A stretch of 64,000 nucleotides of DNA from Novosphingobium sp. (GCA_024236215.1 JACKKX010000003.1:391807-455806); one strand, 5' to 3'; positions 1 through 8,988 are shown, counted from the first letter of the stretch. Notes: generated from the sequence alone by a model not told the origin. A program made the numbers and translations.

Positions 1-51
1 GAGGGTCAGAGCGGCGCCAGCAGCGGCGGCGGCGAGAACGATCTTGCGCAT
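1..51 (-). CDS. Exported protein, N-terminal fragment (cut by window edge)
   Basis: Only the first 17 codons are present, read leftward from an ATG at 49-51. They encode Met-Arg-Lys-Ile-Val-Leu followed by a run of Ala and Gly and then Leu-Thr-Leu, which is the start of a Sec signal peptide or lipoprotein signal. No lipobox or mature sequence is visible, so neither function nor final localisation can be given. Identification as a real gene start is an inference from the short charged N-region plus hydrophobic H-region. Confidence 0.5.
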   Translation of the reverse strand, partial: MRKIVLAAAAAGAALTL

Positions 52-345
52 GAATCGATAATCCTTGAACAGCGAGTGGACCACGCACGGCATCCTTCAC
101 ACGAGGGCGAAAGGCGCCGGGCGGAAAGCCAACCTTATCGGTAGACTTCGACGCGTCAAATAATAGGCTTCGCCGGGCGATGCAAGCGATTGTCGTCAAG
201 CCGCCTTCAGGTGGCGGAATTCCGCCGTTACAATGGTATGCAAGGCAATTGTGGCAGCGATATGACGGCCGCGCGGACAGGATTGCCGGTCGATTCGCCG
301 TGCCGGCGGCTTCCACCCGGCCCGATCCGGGGCTAGACCCGCGCG
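52..345. other. Intergenic region between an exported-protein gene and polA
   Basis: About 290 bases separate the two divergent genes. Promoters for both must lie here, but no convincing -35/-10 pair, operator palindrome, RNA gene or terminator stands out. The short open frames crossing it on either strand have no recognisable protein features and look like high-GC chance frames. Confidence 0.5.
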
Positions 346-3183
346 ATGGAATCCAAGCAGCATCTCTATCTGGTCGATGGCTCGGCCTATATCTTCCGGG
401 CCTATCACCGTCTGCCCCCGCTGACCAACCCGCAGGGCGTGCCAGTGGGCGCGGTCTATGGCTATACCACGATGCTGTGGAAGCTGGCCGACGATCTGCA
501 CAAGGCCGACGGGCCGACCCACCTGGCGGTGATCCTCGATGCCTCGGGCAAGAGCTTCCGCAACGAGATTTTCCCGGCCTACAAGGCCAACCGCCCGCCG
601 CCGCCCGAGGATCTGCGCCCTCAGTTCCCGCTGATCCGCGATGCCACCAATGCTTTTTCGCTGCCCTGCATCGAGGAACAAGGGCTTGAGGCCGACGACC
701 TGATTGCCTCCTATGCCCGCGCCGCCTGTGAGCGCGGCTGGGACGTGACGATCGTTTCCTCCGACAAGGATCTGATGCAGCTGGTCGGCCCCTGCGGGGC
801 GGGGCGGATCGACATGCTCGATACGATGAAGCAGGCGCGGATCGGCATTCCCGAGGTTGAGGAAAAGTTCGGCGTCGCGCCGGAAAAGGTTGGCGATGTG
901 CTGGCGCTGATGGGCGATGCGGTGGACAATGTGCCCGGCATTCGCGGGATCGGCCCCAAGACCGCGACCAAGCTGATCCAGGAACACGGCAGCCTTGAGG
1001 CCGCGCTGGCAGCAGCGCCGGAAATGAAACCCTCCAAGCTGCGCGAAAGCCTGATCGAACAGGCCGAGATGGCCCGGCTGAGCCGGGTGCTGGTGGCGCT
1101 GAAGGAGGATTGCGCGCTGCCGATGGCGCTCGACGATTTCGTCCTTGGCGAAATCCCGCCCGGTCCGCTCTCTGTTTTCCTTGAGGAGCATGGGTTCAAT
1201 TCGCTGCTCAAGCGGCTGGGCGAGGGGCGCGGCAGCCCCGAGCGCAAGACCCAGCTCCATCCGGCGAAGGCGGTCACGCCCGGCGCAGCTCCGGTAACCG
1301 ACGGCAACCGGCAGGCGCTGCCCGCGCTGCCGCCGATCGACCGGACAAAATACCAGACGGTGCAGACCCGCGAAGCGCTTGAGCAGTGGGTTGTGCGCGC
1401 CTTTGCCGCGCGGACCGTGGCTTTCGATACCGAAACCAGCGCGCTTGATGCGATCGGCGCGGATCTGGTCGGGATCAGCCTGGCGCTCGGGCCGGGCGAT
1501 GCTTGCTACGTGCCGCTGGGCCACGGCGGCAGCGACATGTTTGCCGAAAAGCCGCGGCAGGTGCCTCTGGCCGATGCGCTGGCCCTGCTGAAGCCTCTGC
1601 TGGAAAGCGATGCGGTGCTGAAGGTGGGGCAGAATGCCAAATACGATCTCAACGTGCTCGCCCGCCACGGCATTGCGGTAAGCCCGATCGACGACACCAT
1701 GGTGATGAGCTTCGATCTCGATGCCGGGCGCGGCGCGGACGGGATCGGCGGCGGGCACGGGATGGACGAGCTTAGCCAGCGGCACCTCGATCACACCACG
1801 CTGGCTTTCAAGGATGTCTGCGGCAGCGGCAAAAGTGCAATCTCCTTTGCCGAGGTGCCGGTGGAGCGCGCATGCGAATATGCCGCCGAGGATGCAGAGG
1901 TGACCTGGCGGTTGCACCGCCTGTTCAAACCGCGCCTGTCCGACGAGGCCGCGACGCGGATCTATGAGCGGGTCGATCGCCCGCTGATCCCGGTAGTGGC
2001 GCGGATGGAGCGCGAGGGGATCAAGGTTGACCGCGAGCGTCTGGCCGCGCTTTCCGCCACTTTCGCCGAGGAGATCGGCATGCTCGAAGGGGCAATCCAC
2101 GGCCTGGCGGGCCAGGAATTCACCATCGGCAGCCCCAAGCAGCTGGGCGAAATCCTGTTCGACAAGCTGGGCTTCAAGGGCGGCCGCAAGAGCGCCAAGA
2201 GCGGGCAGTATTCCACCGATGTCTCGGTGCTCGAGGCGCTGGCGGGAGAGGGCGCGGAAATCGCCGCCAGAGTGCTCGAATGGCGCCAGCTCTCCAAGCT
2301 GCGCAGCACCTATACCGAGGCCTTGCAGACGGCGATCAACCCGGCGACGGGGCGGGTCCACACCAGCTACAGTCTGGTTGGCGCGCAGACCGGGCGTCTC
2401 TCATCGACCGATCCCAACCTGCAGAACATCCCGATCCGCACTGAGATCGGTCGCCAGATCCGCGATGCCTTCGTGGCCGAACCGGGCAACGTGATCCTTG
2501 CCGCGGACTATAGCCAGATCGAGCTGCGGCTGGCCGCGCACATGGCCGATGTGCCCGAACTCAAGGCCGCGTTCGAGGCCGGGGAAGATATCCACGCCCG
2601 CACCGCGCAGGAAATGTTCGGGGAGGTCAACCGCGATACCCGCGGGCGGGCCAAGACGGTCAACTTCGCGATCCTTTACGGGATCAGCCGCTGGGGGCTG
2701 GCAGGGCGGCTGGGGGTGACGCCCGAAGAGGCGCAGGCCACGATCGATCTCTATTTCCAGCGCTTTCCCGGCATCCAGCGCTATATCCACGATACCCTGG
2801 CCTCGGTGCGTGAGCGTGGCCATTCCGAAACGCTGTTCGGCCGCAAGACCTGGTTTCCGCGTATTTCCTCACCCAACCAGGCCGAGCGCCAGGGCAGCGA
2901 GCGCGCCGCGATCAACGCCCCGATCCAGGGCACCAGCGCCGATATCATCAAGCGCGCGATGGCGCGGATGCTGCCCGCGCTGGAGGCGGCTGGACTCGGC
3001 CATGTGCGGATGCTGCTCCAGGTCCACGACGAACTGGTGTTCGAGCTTCCGCAAGCCGATGTCGTGGCGGCCAGCGAGGTGATCCGCGCGGTGATGGCGG
3101 GTGCGGCCGAACCGGCGGTGAAGCTGTCGGTGCCGCTGGGGGTTGAGATCGGAACCGGGCCAAGCTGGGGCGCGGCGCACTAG
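346..3183 (+). CDS. polA: DNA polymerase I
   Basis: Repair and Okazaki-fragment-processing polymerase, 945 residues, close to the usual length of about 930. Three domains can be read in order. The N-terminal 5'-3' exonuclease (about 1-290) starts with LYLVDGSAYIFRAYH. The 3'-5' exonuclease (about 330-530) keeps the DTE motif (AFDTETSALD) and a YAAEDAEVTW motif, so proofreading looks intact. The family A polymerase (about 560-945) has motif A DYSQIELR near residue 721, motif B RAKTVNFAILYG and motif C QVHDELVFE. The ATG at 346 directly precedes conserved sequence. The gene ends 13 bases before the convergent CDC48-type gene. Confidence 0.97.
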   Translation: MESKQHLYLVDGSAYIFRAYHRLPPLTNPQGVPVGAVYGYTTMLWKLADDLHKADGPTHLAVILDASGKSFRNEIFPAYKANRPPPPEDLRPQFPLIRDATNAFSLPCIEEQGLEADDLIASYARAACERGWDVTIVSSDKDLMQLVGPCGAGRIDMLDTMKQARIGIPEVEEKFGVAPEKVGDVLALMGDAVDNVPGIRGIGPKTATKLIQEHGSLEAALAAAPEMKPSKLRESLIEQAEMARLSRVLVALKEDCALPMALDDFVLGEIPPGPLSVFLEEHGFNSLLKRLGEGRGSPERKTQLHPAKAVTPGAAPVTDGNRQALPALPPIDRTKYQTVQTREALEQWVVRAFAARTVAFDTETSALDAIGADLVGISLALGPGDACYVPLGHGGSDMFAEKPRQVPLADALALLKPLLESDAVLKVGQNAKYDLNVLARHGIAVSPIDDTMVMSFDLDAGRGADGIGGGHGMDELSQRHLDHTTLAFKDVCGSGKSAISFAEVPVERACEYAAEDAEVTWRLHRLFKPRLSDEAATRIYERVDRPLIPVVARMEREGIKVDRERLAALSATFAEEIGMLEGAIHGLAGQEFTIGSPKQLGEILFDKLGFKGGRKSAKSGQYSTDVSVLEALAGEGAEIAARVLEWRQLSKLRSTYTEALQTAINPATGRVHTSYSLVGAQTGRLSSTDPNLQNIPIRTEIGRQIRDAFVAEPGNVILAADYSQIELRLAAHMADVPELKAAFEAGEDIHARTAQEMFGEVNRDTRGRAKTVNFAILYGISRWGLAGRLGVTPEEAQATIDLYFQRFPGIQRYIHDTLASVRERGHSETLFGRKTWFPRISSPNQAERQGSERAAINAPIQGTSADIIKRAMARMLPALEAAGLGHVRMLLQVHDELVFELPQADVVAASEVIRAVMAGAAEPAVKLSVPLGVEIGTGPSWGAAH

Positions 3184-3196
3184 GCGCCGCGCTTGC

Positions 3197-5509
3197 CTAA
3201 CCATGCTTCTTCGCCCGGGTCGATTCGACCATGCCCGGGGCGAGGAAGCCGATCGATGGCGTCACCTCGGCGGCGCGCTTCTTGAGTTCGCCCTTGAGCT
3301 TGAGGTATTCGGCCTCCATCGCCTCGCTCACCGTGGCGCGGCTGTCGGCCAGGGCCTCGGCGAAATCGGCGGCGTTGACCTTGCTCGCCTTGCTGCCTTG
3401 TCGGCGGATCGCGGCCAGCCCGGCGCGGCGGACCAGATCTTCCAGATCGGCGCCGGTGAAGCGTTCGGCCTGGCGCGCGATTGCGGCCAGATCGACATCC
3501 CTGGCCAGCGGCATCCTTGCGGTGTGGATCCCCAGAATATGTTCGCGCCCCTTGGCATCGGGCGTGCCGACATAGACCAGCTCGTCGAGCCGACCCGGAC
3601 GCAGCAGCGCCGGGTCGATCAGACCGGGACGGTTGGTGGCACCGATCAGCACCACGCTGGAAAGCTCCTCCATCCCGTCCATCTCGGCGAGGATGGTGTT
3701 GACCACCCGGCCCGTGACCTGCGGTTCGTTGCCGCCAGAGCCGCGCGCGGGGACCAGGCTGTCGATCTCGTCGATGAACACCACGCAGGGGGCGACCTGG
3801 CGGGCGCGGGCGAACAGGCGGCTGATCTGCTGCTCGCTTTCGCCGTACCACTTGGAGAGGAGATCGCTTGACTTGATCGAGATGAAATTGGCCTCGCTCT
3901 CTTTGGCGACCGCCTTGGCCAGCAGGGTCTTGCCGGTGCCGGGCGGGCCATAGAGCAGAAAGCCCTTGGCCGGACGGATGCCGAGGCGGCGGAAGGCTTC
4001 GGGGTTCTTGAGCGGCAGCTCGATCCCTTCCTTGAGCCTTTCCTGCGCCTCGTCGGCGCCGCCGATGTCTGCCCAGCCGACATTGGGCATCTGCACCATC
4101 ACCTCGCGCATCGCCGAAGGCTGGACGCGTTTCAGCGCAGCGAGAAAATCGTCGCGGGTGACGTTGAGCTCTTCGAGCACCTCGGGGGGAATGGTCTGCG
4201 CCTCAAGATCGAGCTGGGGCATGATCCGCCGCACGGCCTCGATCGCCGCCTCGCGGGCCAGTGCGGCCAGATCGGCGCCGACGAAGCCGTGGGTGGTGCG
4301 GGCCAGCTCGACCAGATCGACCCCTTCGGCCAGCGGCATGCCGCGGGTGTGAATTCCCAGGATCTCGCGGCGGCCCTTTTCGTCAGGCACACCGACCACG
4401 ATCTCGCGGTCGAAGCGGCCGGGACGGCGCAGCGCCTCGTCGATCGCGTCGGGGCGGTTGGTGGCGGCGATCACCACGATGTGGTTATGGGCGTTGAGCC
4501 CGTCCATCAGCGTGAGCAGCTGGGCAACCAGTCGCTTTTCCGCCTCGCCGGGCGTGCCCGAACGCTTGGGGGCGATCGAATCGATCTCGTCGATGAACAC
4601 GATCGAGGGCGAATTCTTGCCCGCTTCCTCGAACACCTCACGCAGCCGCCGTTCGCTTTCGCCATAGGCACTGCCCATGATCTCGGGGCCGTTGATGGTG
4701 AAAAAGCTTGCCTCGCTCTCGTTGGCGACCGCGCGGGCCAGCCGGGTCTTGCCGGTGCCCGGCGGGCCATGCAGCAACACCCCCTTGGGCGGATCGACCC
4801 CCAGGCGGGTGAACAGTTCGGGATAGCGCAGCGGCAATTCGACCATCTCGCGCAGCTGGCGGATGGTATCGCCCATTCCGCCGACATCGTCGTAGTTGAC
4901 CTCGCCGCGCCCGGCGCGCGCTTCCTCGAATTCCTCGCGCAGCTCGACTTCGGTTTCCTCGTCGATGTGGACCACGCCCTTGGGCACGGTGGCAACCACG
5001 CTGAGGCGAATCTGGGTGAGCGCAAAGGCCGGGGCGTTGAGCATCCGCGCGACCTCGGGCGGCATGTCGCGCACCGGGGTCTGGCCGGTGGTGGCAACCA
5101 GATCGCCCGCCACCAGCACCCGGCCGAAGAAATTGCGCTTGAGCGCCTGGCCCGGACCCTGAAGGCGCATCTCGCGCTGGGCAGGGGCGAAGATCACGCG
5201 GGATGCCGCCTTGCTCTCCGCCTTGCGCACCTGGACATGATCGCCCGAGCCGACCTCGGCATTGGCGCGCTGCAGCCCGTCGAGGCGGATCACCTCAAGC
5301 CCCTCGTCCTCGGGATAGGGGGCCAGCACCCTCGCAGCGGTGGCGCGCTTGCCCTCGATCGCGACCACATCGCCTTCGGTCACGCCCAGCGCGGACATGG
5401 CAGTGCGCGGCAGCCGGGCAATGCCCTGGCCGCTTTCTTCCTGCCGCGCTGCGGCAACTTGGAGCTTGATCGTCTTTTCCGCGTTGCCCTCTGCCTCGGC
5501 CATGGTCAC
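3197..5509 (-). CDS. CDC48/VAT-family AAA ATPase
   Basis: A 770-residue protein with the layout of archaeal VAT and eukaryotic p97: an N-terminal substrate/adaptor region (about 1-190) followed by two AAA modules. D1 has Walker A GPPGTGKTRLA and Walker B VFIDEIDSIAPKR. D2 has GPPGTGKTLLAKAVAKESE and VVFIDEIDSLVPARG. Both modules keep the Walker B acidic pair and arginine-finger-like RRPGRFD/LRPGRLD segments, so both should hydrolyse ATP. The family forms hexameric unfoldases that extract or unfold proteins. The bacterial role is poorly defined and no adaptor or protease gene lies next to it. It is monocistronic on the minus strand behind a terminator at 5614-5641. Confidence 0.93.
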   Translation of the reverse strand: MTMAEAEGNAEKTIKLQVAAARQEESGQGIARLPRTAMSALGVTEGDVVAIEGKRATAARVLAPYPEDEGLEVIRLDGLQRANAEVGSGDHVQVRKAESKAASRVIFAPAQREMRLQGPGQALKRNFFGRVLVAGDLVATTGQTPVRDMPPEVARMLNAPAFALTQIRLSVVATVPKGVVHIDEETEVELREEFEEARAGRGEVNYDDVGGMGDTIRQLREMVELPLRYPELFTRLGVDPPKGVLLHGPPGTGKTRLARAVANESEASFFTINGPEIMGSAYGESERRLREVFEEAGKNSPSIVFIDEIDSIAPKRSGTPGEAEKRLVAQLLTLMDGLNAHNHIVVIAATNRPDAIDEALRRPGRFDREIVVGVPDEKGRREILGIHTRGMPLAEGVDLVELARTTHGFVGADLAALAREAAIEAVRRIMPQLDLEAQTIPPEVLEELNVTRDDFLAALKRVQPSAMREVMVQMPNVGWADIGGADEAQERLKEGIELPLKNPEAFRRLGIRPAKGFLLYGPPGTGKTLLAKAVAKESEANFISIKSSDLLSKWYGESEQQISRLFARARQVAPCVVFIDEIDSLVPARGSGGNEPQVTGRVVNTILAEMDGMEELSSVVLIGATNRPGLIDPALLRPGRLDELVYVGTPDAKGREHILGIHTARMPLARDVDLAAIARQAERFTGADLEDLVRRAGLAAIRRQGSKASKVNAADFAEALADSRATVSEAMEAEYLKLKGELKKRAAEVTPSIGFLAPGMVESTRAKKHG

Positions 5510-5613
5510 TTTCCCGCTGGGGCCGCCGATCGGCCCGCTGGAGGCAAGCTAGGAACTGCTTGATGGCAATGCAAATCCTCGCGGGCGCCGGACGCCTTCG
5601 CAATTGCGAAAAA

Positions 5614-5641
5614 AAGGCCCGGACGTTGCCGTCCGGGCCTT
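5614..5641 (-). terminator. Rho-independent terminator
   Basis: A perfect 10-bp G/C-rich inverted repeat (5616-5625 with 5630-5639, loop TTGC) extended by two A-T pairs. On the minus strand it is followed at once by a run of seven T. It lies downstream of the exported methyltransferase gene and upstream of the CDC48-type gene, so it should insulate the two minus-strand transcripts. This is the cleanest intrinsic terminator in the window. Confidence 0.9.
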
Positions 5642-5759
5642 GGAAGTTTTGGGAGAGGATGCCTGAAAGGCAGGCTCTAAGTGGGACACGGACGGTTTTT
5701 GTGCAAGTGCGAAAAGATCATTTTGCGTTGCGTAATTTGCAACAGCCATTCACTTCCGC

Positions 5760-6509
5760 TCAAGGACGCCGGAATTTGAGCACGAAGCGGTCGGTCTTGC
5801 CGCGAATTGCGGGGTTGAACACGCTCTTGGTGTGATCGTCGGCCGGGTTGCCCAGGACCGCGCTTTCCGCTTCCAGCACGAAACCGGCGGCGGCCATATC
5901 GGCCTTGACCTGCGCGGGATCGATCCGGTGCATCTTTTCCACCACCTCACGCGGATCGCCCGCAGGGCCGACATGGTCGACGATCACGACATGGCCGCCG
6001 GGCCGGACCGCTCGGAACCAGCCCGCCAGCACCGCGGGCACATCGACGCGCGGATAGTTGTTCTTGGCCGATTCCCAGTAGAGATCGTGGTAGTTGAGGT
6101 TGGTGAAGATCGTATCGACGCTGGCCGGGGCGAGCTGCATCGCCGCCACTTCGGCCACCAGCACGCGGATGTTGGGATATTTGGGCAGCAGCGCGTCCCA
6201 GGCCTTGGCATCGTGGAAGCTCGGGGGATTGAGCACATAGACCGTGCCCCTGGGCCCGACCGCGCGGGCCATCATGGTCGAGTAGTATCCGCTTCCGGCG
6301 AAAAAATCGACCACCACCTGGCCTTTGCGAACCCCGGCGAAATCGAGAATCTCCGCGGGCTTGCGCCCTTCATCCAGCTTGCGATCGTCGGCACTGCGGG
6401 CCGGATCGGCGATCACCCTGGCATAGTCGGCGGGCTTGGCCGCAAGCGGCGCGGAAAGCGTCAGCGCGCCAAGGGCGGCAAGCGCGGCCGCGCGGAACAG
6501 GTTTGGCAT
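5760..6509 (-). CDS. Exported class I SAM-dependent methyltransferase
   Basis: 249 residues. The N-terminus (about 1-24) is a signal peptide: Met-Pro-Asn-Leu-Phe-Arg, a hydrophobic Ala/Leu stretch, and an Ala-Lys cleavage region. The remainder is a Rossmann methyltransferase with a glycine-rich SAM motif (VVDFFAGSGYYSTMMARAVG), a later FTNLNYHDLYW segment and a WFRAVRPGGHVVIVDH strand typical of the family. An exported SAM-dependent enzyme is odd, because SAM is cytoplasmic. Either SAM reaches the periplasm or the fold serves another role. Substrate unknown. A GGGGGAGAA ribosome site precedes the ATG. It stands alone, ending at the 5614-5641 terminator. Confidence 0.85.
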   Translation of the reverse strand: MPNLFRAAALAALGALTLSAPLAAKPADYARVIADPARSADDRKLDEGRKPAEILDFAGVRKGQVVVDFFAGSGYYSTMMARAVGPRGTVYVLNPPSFHDAKAWDALLPKYPNIRVLVAEVAAMQLAPASVDTIFTNLNYHDLYWESAKNNYPRVDVPAVLAGWFRAVRPGGHVVIVDHVGPAGDPREVVEKMHRIDPAQVKADMAAAGFVLEAESAVLGNPADDHTKSVFNPAIRGKTDRFVLKFRRP

Positions 6510-6606
6510 TTCGGTTCTCCCCCAAGGTTCGTTGGATCGAACCCGGATTTAAGAGAAAACCGGCAGTCTGGAAGCGGCCATTCTGCGAAACGCCGCCCGC
6601 GTCCGA

Positions 6607-7389
6607 TCAATGCGCCAGAAGCAGCGCCGGTCCGCCCTCCTCCTCGAGGAAATAGCGCGTCACCCCGCCGAACAGGAATTCGCGCACCCGGCTGTGGCCA
6701 TAGGCGCCCATCACCAGCAGCTCGGCGCCATGCTGGGCGACGCTGGCGGCCAGGGTTTCCTCGATCGAATCGCCGCGTTGCAGCTCGGTCAGCTCGGCCG
6801 CGATCCCGTGGCGCGAAAGATAGCGCAGCGCGTCGGTCGGCGGGAAACCGGCGGCCTTTTCGGTCATCACGGTCAGAACATGGACCGCACTGCAGCCCTT
6901 GAGCAGCGGCACCGCCGCGCGCAGGGCATGGGCTGCCTCATCGCCGCCGTCCCAGGCAATGCAGGCTGCGGCCAGCGGCAGGCGCAGTTCCTTGCCATCG
7001 AGCACCAGCACCGGCGAACGCGAGATCACCGCCAGATCGCCGGCATAGCCGCAGCCGCGCGAAACCACGCTGAGATCGGCGAGCCGTGCCGCTCCGGCCA
7101 TGGCATCGAGCGGCTGGGTTTCAAACCGGACGACATCGAAGGGCACGTCGTCGTTGGCAAGGCGCCCGGCGAAGGCCTGGGCGAGTTCCTCGTCATCCTT
7201 GAGCGCGGCCTCCAGCGCCTCACGCGCGACATAGGTACCGCCATAAGGATCGGTGGTGACATAGCGGTCGATCGGGGTATCGATCAGCACTGTGATATGG
7301 CCGCCATGGGCGCGGGCGATATCCATCGCGCTATCGAGCCGAACGGGCATTCCCGGATCGCGGCCGGCTTGGACGAGGATGGAGCGCAT
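6607..7389 (-). CDS. Universal stress protein (UspA family, double domain)
   Basis: 260 residues, long enough for two fused Usp domains. The start is set at Met-Arg-Ser-Ile-Leu-Val because an AGGAGAA ribosome site lies just upstream and the frame further upstream has no Usp features. The C-terminal domain carries the ATP-binding-type signature VMGAYGHSRVREFLFGGVTRYFL, followed by LLLAH. Such proteins bind ATP or AMP and help survival during growth arrest or low oxygen, but no specific partner is indicated. A Crp/Fnr-type box at 7441-7454 sits at class II activator distance from a weak -10, which suggests oxygen-linked control. Confidence 0.9.
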   Translation of the reverse strand: MRSILVQAGRDPGMPVRLDSAMDIARAHGGHITVLIDTPIDRYVTTDPYGGTYVAREALEAALKDDEELAQAFAGRLANDDVPFDVVRFETQPLDAMAGAARLADLSVVSRGCGYAGDLAVISRSPVLVLDGKELRLPLAAACIAWDGGDEAAHALRAAVPLLKGCSAVHVLTVMTEKAAGFPPTDALRYLSRHGIAAELTELQRGDSIEETLAASVAQHGAELLVMGAYGHSRVREFLFGGVTRYFLEEEGGPALLLAH

Positions 7390-7440
7390 GATCAATTCTC
7401 CTTTCGCAGACGGTATTGCCTCTGGATTGCAGGGCAGACC

Positions 7441-7454
7441 ATGACCTGCGTCAA
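7441..7454 (-). promoter_or_regulatory. Putative FNR/FixK-type box upstream of the universal stress gene
   Basis: On the minus strand the sequence is TTGACGCAGGTCAT, one base from a full TTGAC-N4-GTCAA dyad of the Crp/Fnr family. It is followed after 22 bases by CAATAC (7418-7413), the spacing expected between an FNR site centred at -41.5 and the -10 element. The Usp start codon is 51 bases downstream. The binding protein is not encoded in this window. Confidence 0.5.
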
Positions 7455-7520
7455 ACCTTGCCAGCGGCGGAGCAATACGCCACTGCGCCGCAACCATAGC
7501 ACAAGCGGGAGAGAGCGGAC

Positions 7521-8177
7521 ATGGCGGGCCGGTTCGAGGCAGTGATCTTCGACTTTGGCGGGGTGATCACCGAATCGCCGTTTGAGGCCTTCAACCGGCT
7601 TGAGGCAGGGCGCGGCCTGCCGCGCGATTTCATCCGCCAGGTCAACGCCGCCAACCCGGACGGCAACGCCTGGGCAAGGTTCGAGCGCGCCGAGATCGAT
7701 GCCGCCGCCTTCGATGCGCAGTTTGCCGCAGAGGCCAGGGCGCTGGGGCACGAGCTTGAGGGCAGCGCGGTGCTGGCAGTGCTGTCGGGATCGATCCGCC
7801 CGGCGATGGTCGCCGCGCTCGATCGTCTGGCCGACGCCGGTCTGCGCCTTGCCTGCATCACCAACAATGTGCCCACCGGTCATGGTGCCGGAATGGCCCG
7901 CAGCGGCGACGCCCGCGATGCCTACGAACAGGTCTTTGCCCGATTCGAGCACGTCATCGAAAGCAGCAAGGCCGGGGTGCGCAAACCCGATCCGCGAATC
8001 TATCGGCTGATGTGCGAGAAGCTGGGGCTTGGGCCCGAGCGCTGCATCTATCTCGACGATCTGGGGATCAACTGCAAACCCGCCGCGATGCTGGGCATGC
8101 ACGCGATCAAGGTGGTGAGCGGCGAACAGGCATTGGCGGATCTGTCGGACGTTCTTGGACTTGCGCTTACTGCATAG
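7521..8177 (+). CDS. HAD-superfamily hydrolase (soluble epoxide hydrolase N-domain type)
   Basis: 218 residues of the HAD-IA fold. Motif I is VIFDFGGVIT, the form seen in the phosphatase domain of soluble epoxide hydrolase and in ACAD10-like proteins. Motif II is ITNNVP, motif III lies in KAGVRKPDPRIY, and motif IV is YLDDLGINCKPA. The first aspartate nucleophile and the acidic motif IV are present, so it should be an active phosphatase or dehalogenase-like enzyme with an alpha-helical cap (about 15-95). Substrate unknown. A GGGAGAGA ribosome site precedes the ATG. It is divergent from the universal stress gene. Confidence 0.88.
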   Translation: MAGRFEAVIFDFGGVITESPFEAFNRLEAGRGLPRDFIRQVNAANPDGNAWARFERAEIDAAAFDAQFAAEARALGHELEGSAVLAVLSGSIRPAMVAALDRLADAGLRLACITNNVPTGHGAGMARSGDARDAYEQVFARFEHVIESSKAGVRKPDPRIYRLMCEKLGLGPERCIYLDDLGINCKPAAMLGMHAIKVVSGEQALADLSDVLGLALTA

Positions 8178-8180
8178 GTT

Positions 8181-8222
8181 GTTGCGTGCCGCGCAACTGG
8201 AACGGCGCAGGTTGCAATTGCA
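8181..8222. promoter_or_regulatory. Two palindromes upstream of the CoA-transferase operon
   Basis: The sequence has GTTGCG-N5-CGCAAC at 8181-8197 and a perfect TGCAATTGCA palindrome at 8213-8222, both built on the core TTGC/GCAA. They lie 56-97 bases before the scoA start codon, a usual place for operator sites. Which regulator binds is not known. A regulator of acetoacetate/PHB or fatty-acid metabolism would fit the downstream genes, but that is inference. Confidence 0.3.
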
Positions 8223-8277
8223 TCACGGTCTGGCTTGACCTAGCCGCTACGGCTTCTTGACCGGATGGGGAGGAACC

Positions 8278-8988
8278 ATGGCCCAGAAGATCTATCCCGA
8301 TGCCGCCAGCGCGCTTGAAGGGCTGCTGAAAGACGGCCTGCTGATCGCCAGCGGCGGCTTTGGCCTGTGCGGTCTACCCGAGCGCCTGCTCGATGCGGTG
8401 CGCGATTCCGGGATCAAGGATCTCACCTTCGTTTCCAACAACGCCGGGATCGACAACGAAGGGATCGGCAAGCTGCTGCGCACGCGCCAGGTCCGCAAGA
8501 TGATCTCGTCCTATGTGGGTGAGAACAAGGAGTTTGAGCGCCAGTATCTTTCGGGCGAGCTGGAAGTCGAGTTTTGCCCTCAGGGCACCCTGGCCGAGCG
8601 GATGCGCGCGGGCGGCGCGGGGATTCCCGGCTTCTACACCAAGACCGGGGTCGGCACGCTGGTGGCCGAAGGCAAGGAATCGAAAGTGTTCAATGGCGAG
8701 GAATATATCCTCGAGCAGGGCATCTTTGCCGATCTGGCGCTGGTCAAGGGCTGGAAGGCCGACACCACCGGCAATGTCGTGTTTCGCAAGACCGCGCGCA
8801 ATTTCAACGTGCCGGCCGCGCAGTGCGGCAAGGTCTGCGTGGTCGAGGTGGAGGAGATCGTCGAGGCCGGGAGCCTCGATCCCGATTGCATCCATCTTCC
8901 CGGGGTCTACGTCCAGCGGCTGTTCTGCGGCGCGCCCTATGACAAGAAAATCGAATTCCGCACCACTCGCACCACGGATATGGGCTGA
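8278..8988 (+). CDS. scoA: 3-oxoacid CoA-transferase subunit A
   Basis: 236 residues. This is the alpha subunit of succinyl-CoA:3-ketoacid CoA-transferase, which moves CoA from succinyl-CoA to acetoacetate (or another 3-oxoacid) so that it can be cleaved to acetyl-CoA. The glycine-rich [10 protein letters not shown] motif near the N-terminus and the [12 protein letters not shown] segment are typical of the subunit A family. The ATG at 8278 follows GGGGAGGAA; an in-frame start 21 bases upstream lacks that spacing. The TGA overlaps the next ATG by one base, so the two subunits are translationally coupled. Confidence 0.95.
   Translation: MAQKIYPDAASALEGLLKDGLLIASGGFGLCGLPERLLDAVRDSGIKDLTFVSNNAGIDNEGIGKLLRTRQVRKMISSYVGENKEFERQYLSGELEVEFCPQGTLAERMRAGGAGIPGFYTKTGVGTLVAEGKESKVFNGEEYILEQGIFADLALVKGWKADTTGNVVFRKTARNFNVPAAQCGKVCVVEVEEIVEAGSLDPDCIHLPGVYVQRLFCGAPYDKKIEFRTTRTTDMG

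Noticed and set aside
4289-5563. A 424-codon plus-strand frame opposite the CDC48-type gene
   Set aside because: Mirror frame of a strongly conserved AAA ATPase, rich in Gly/His/Arg/Gln, with no ribosome site or recognisable domain.
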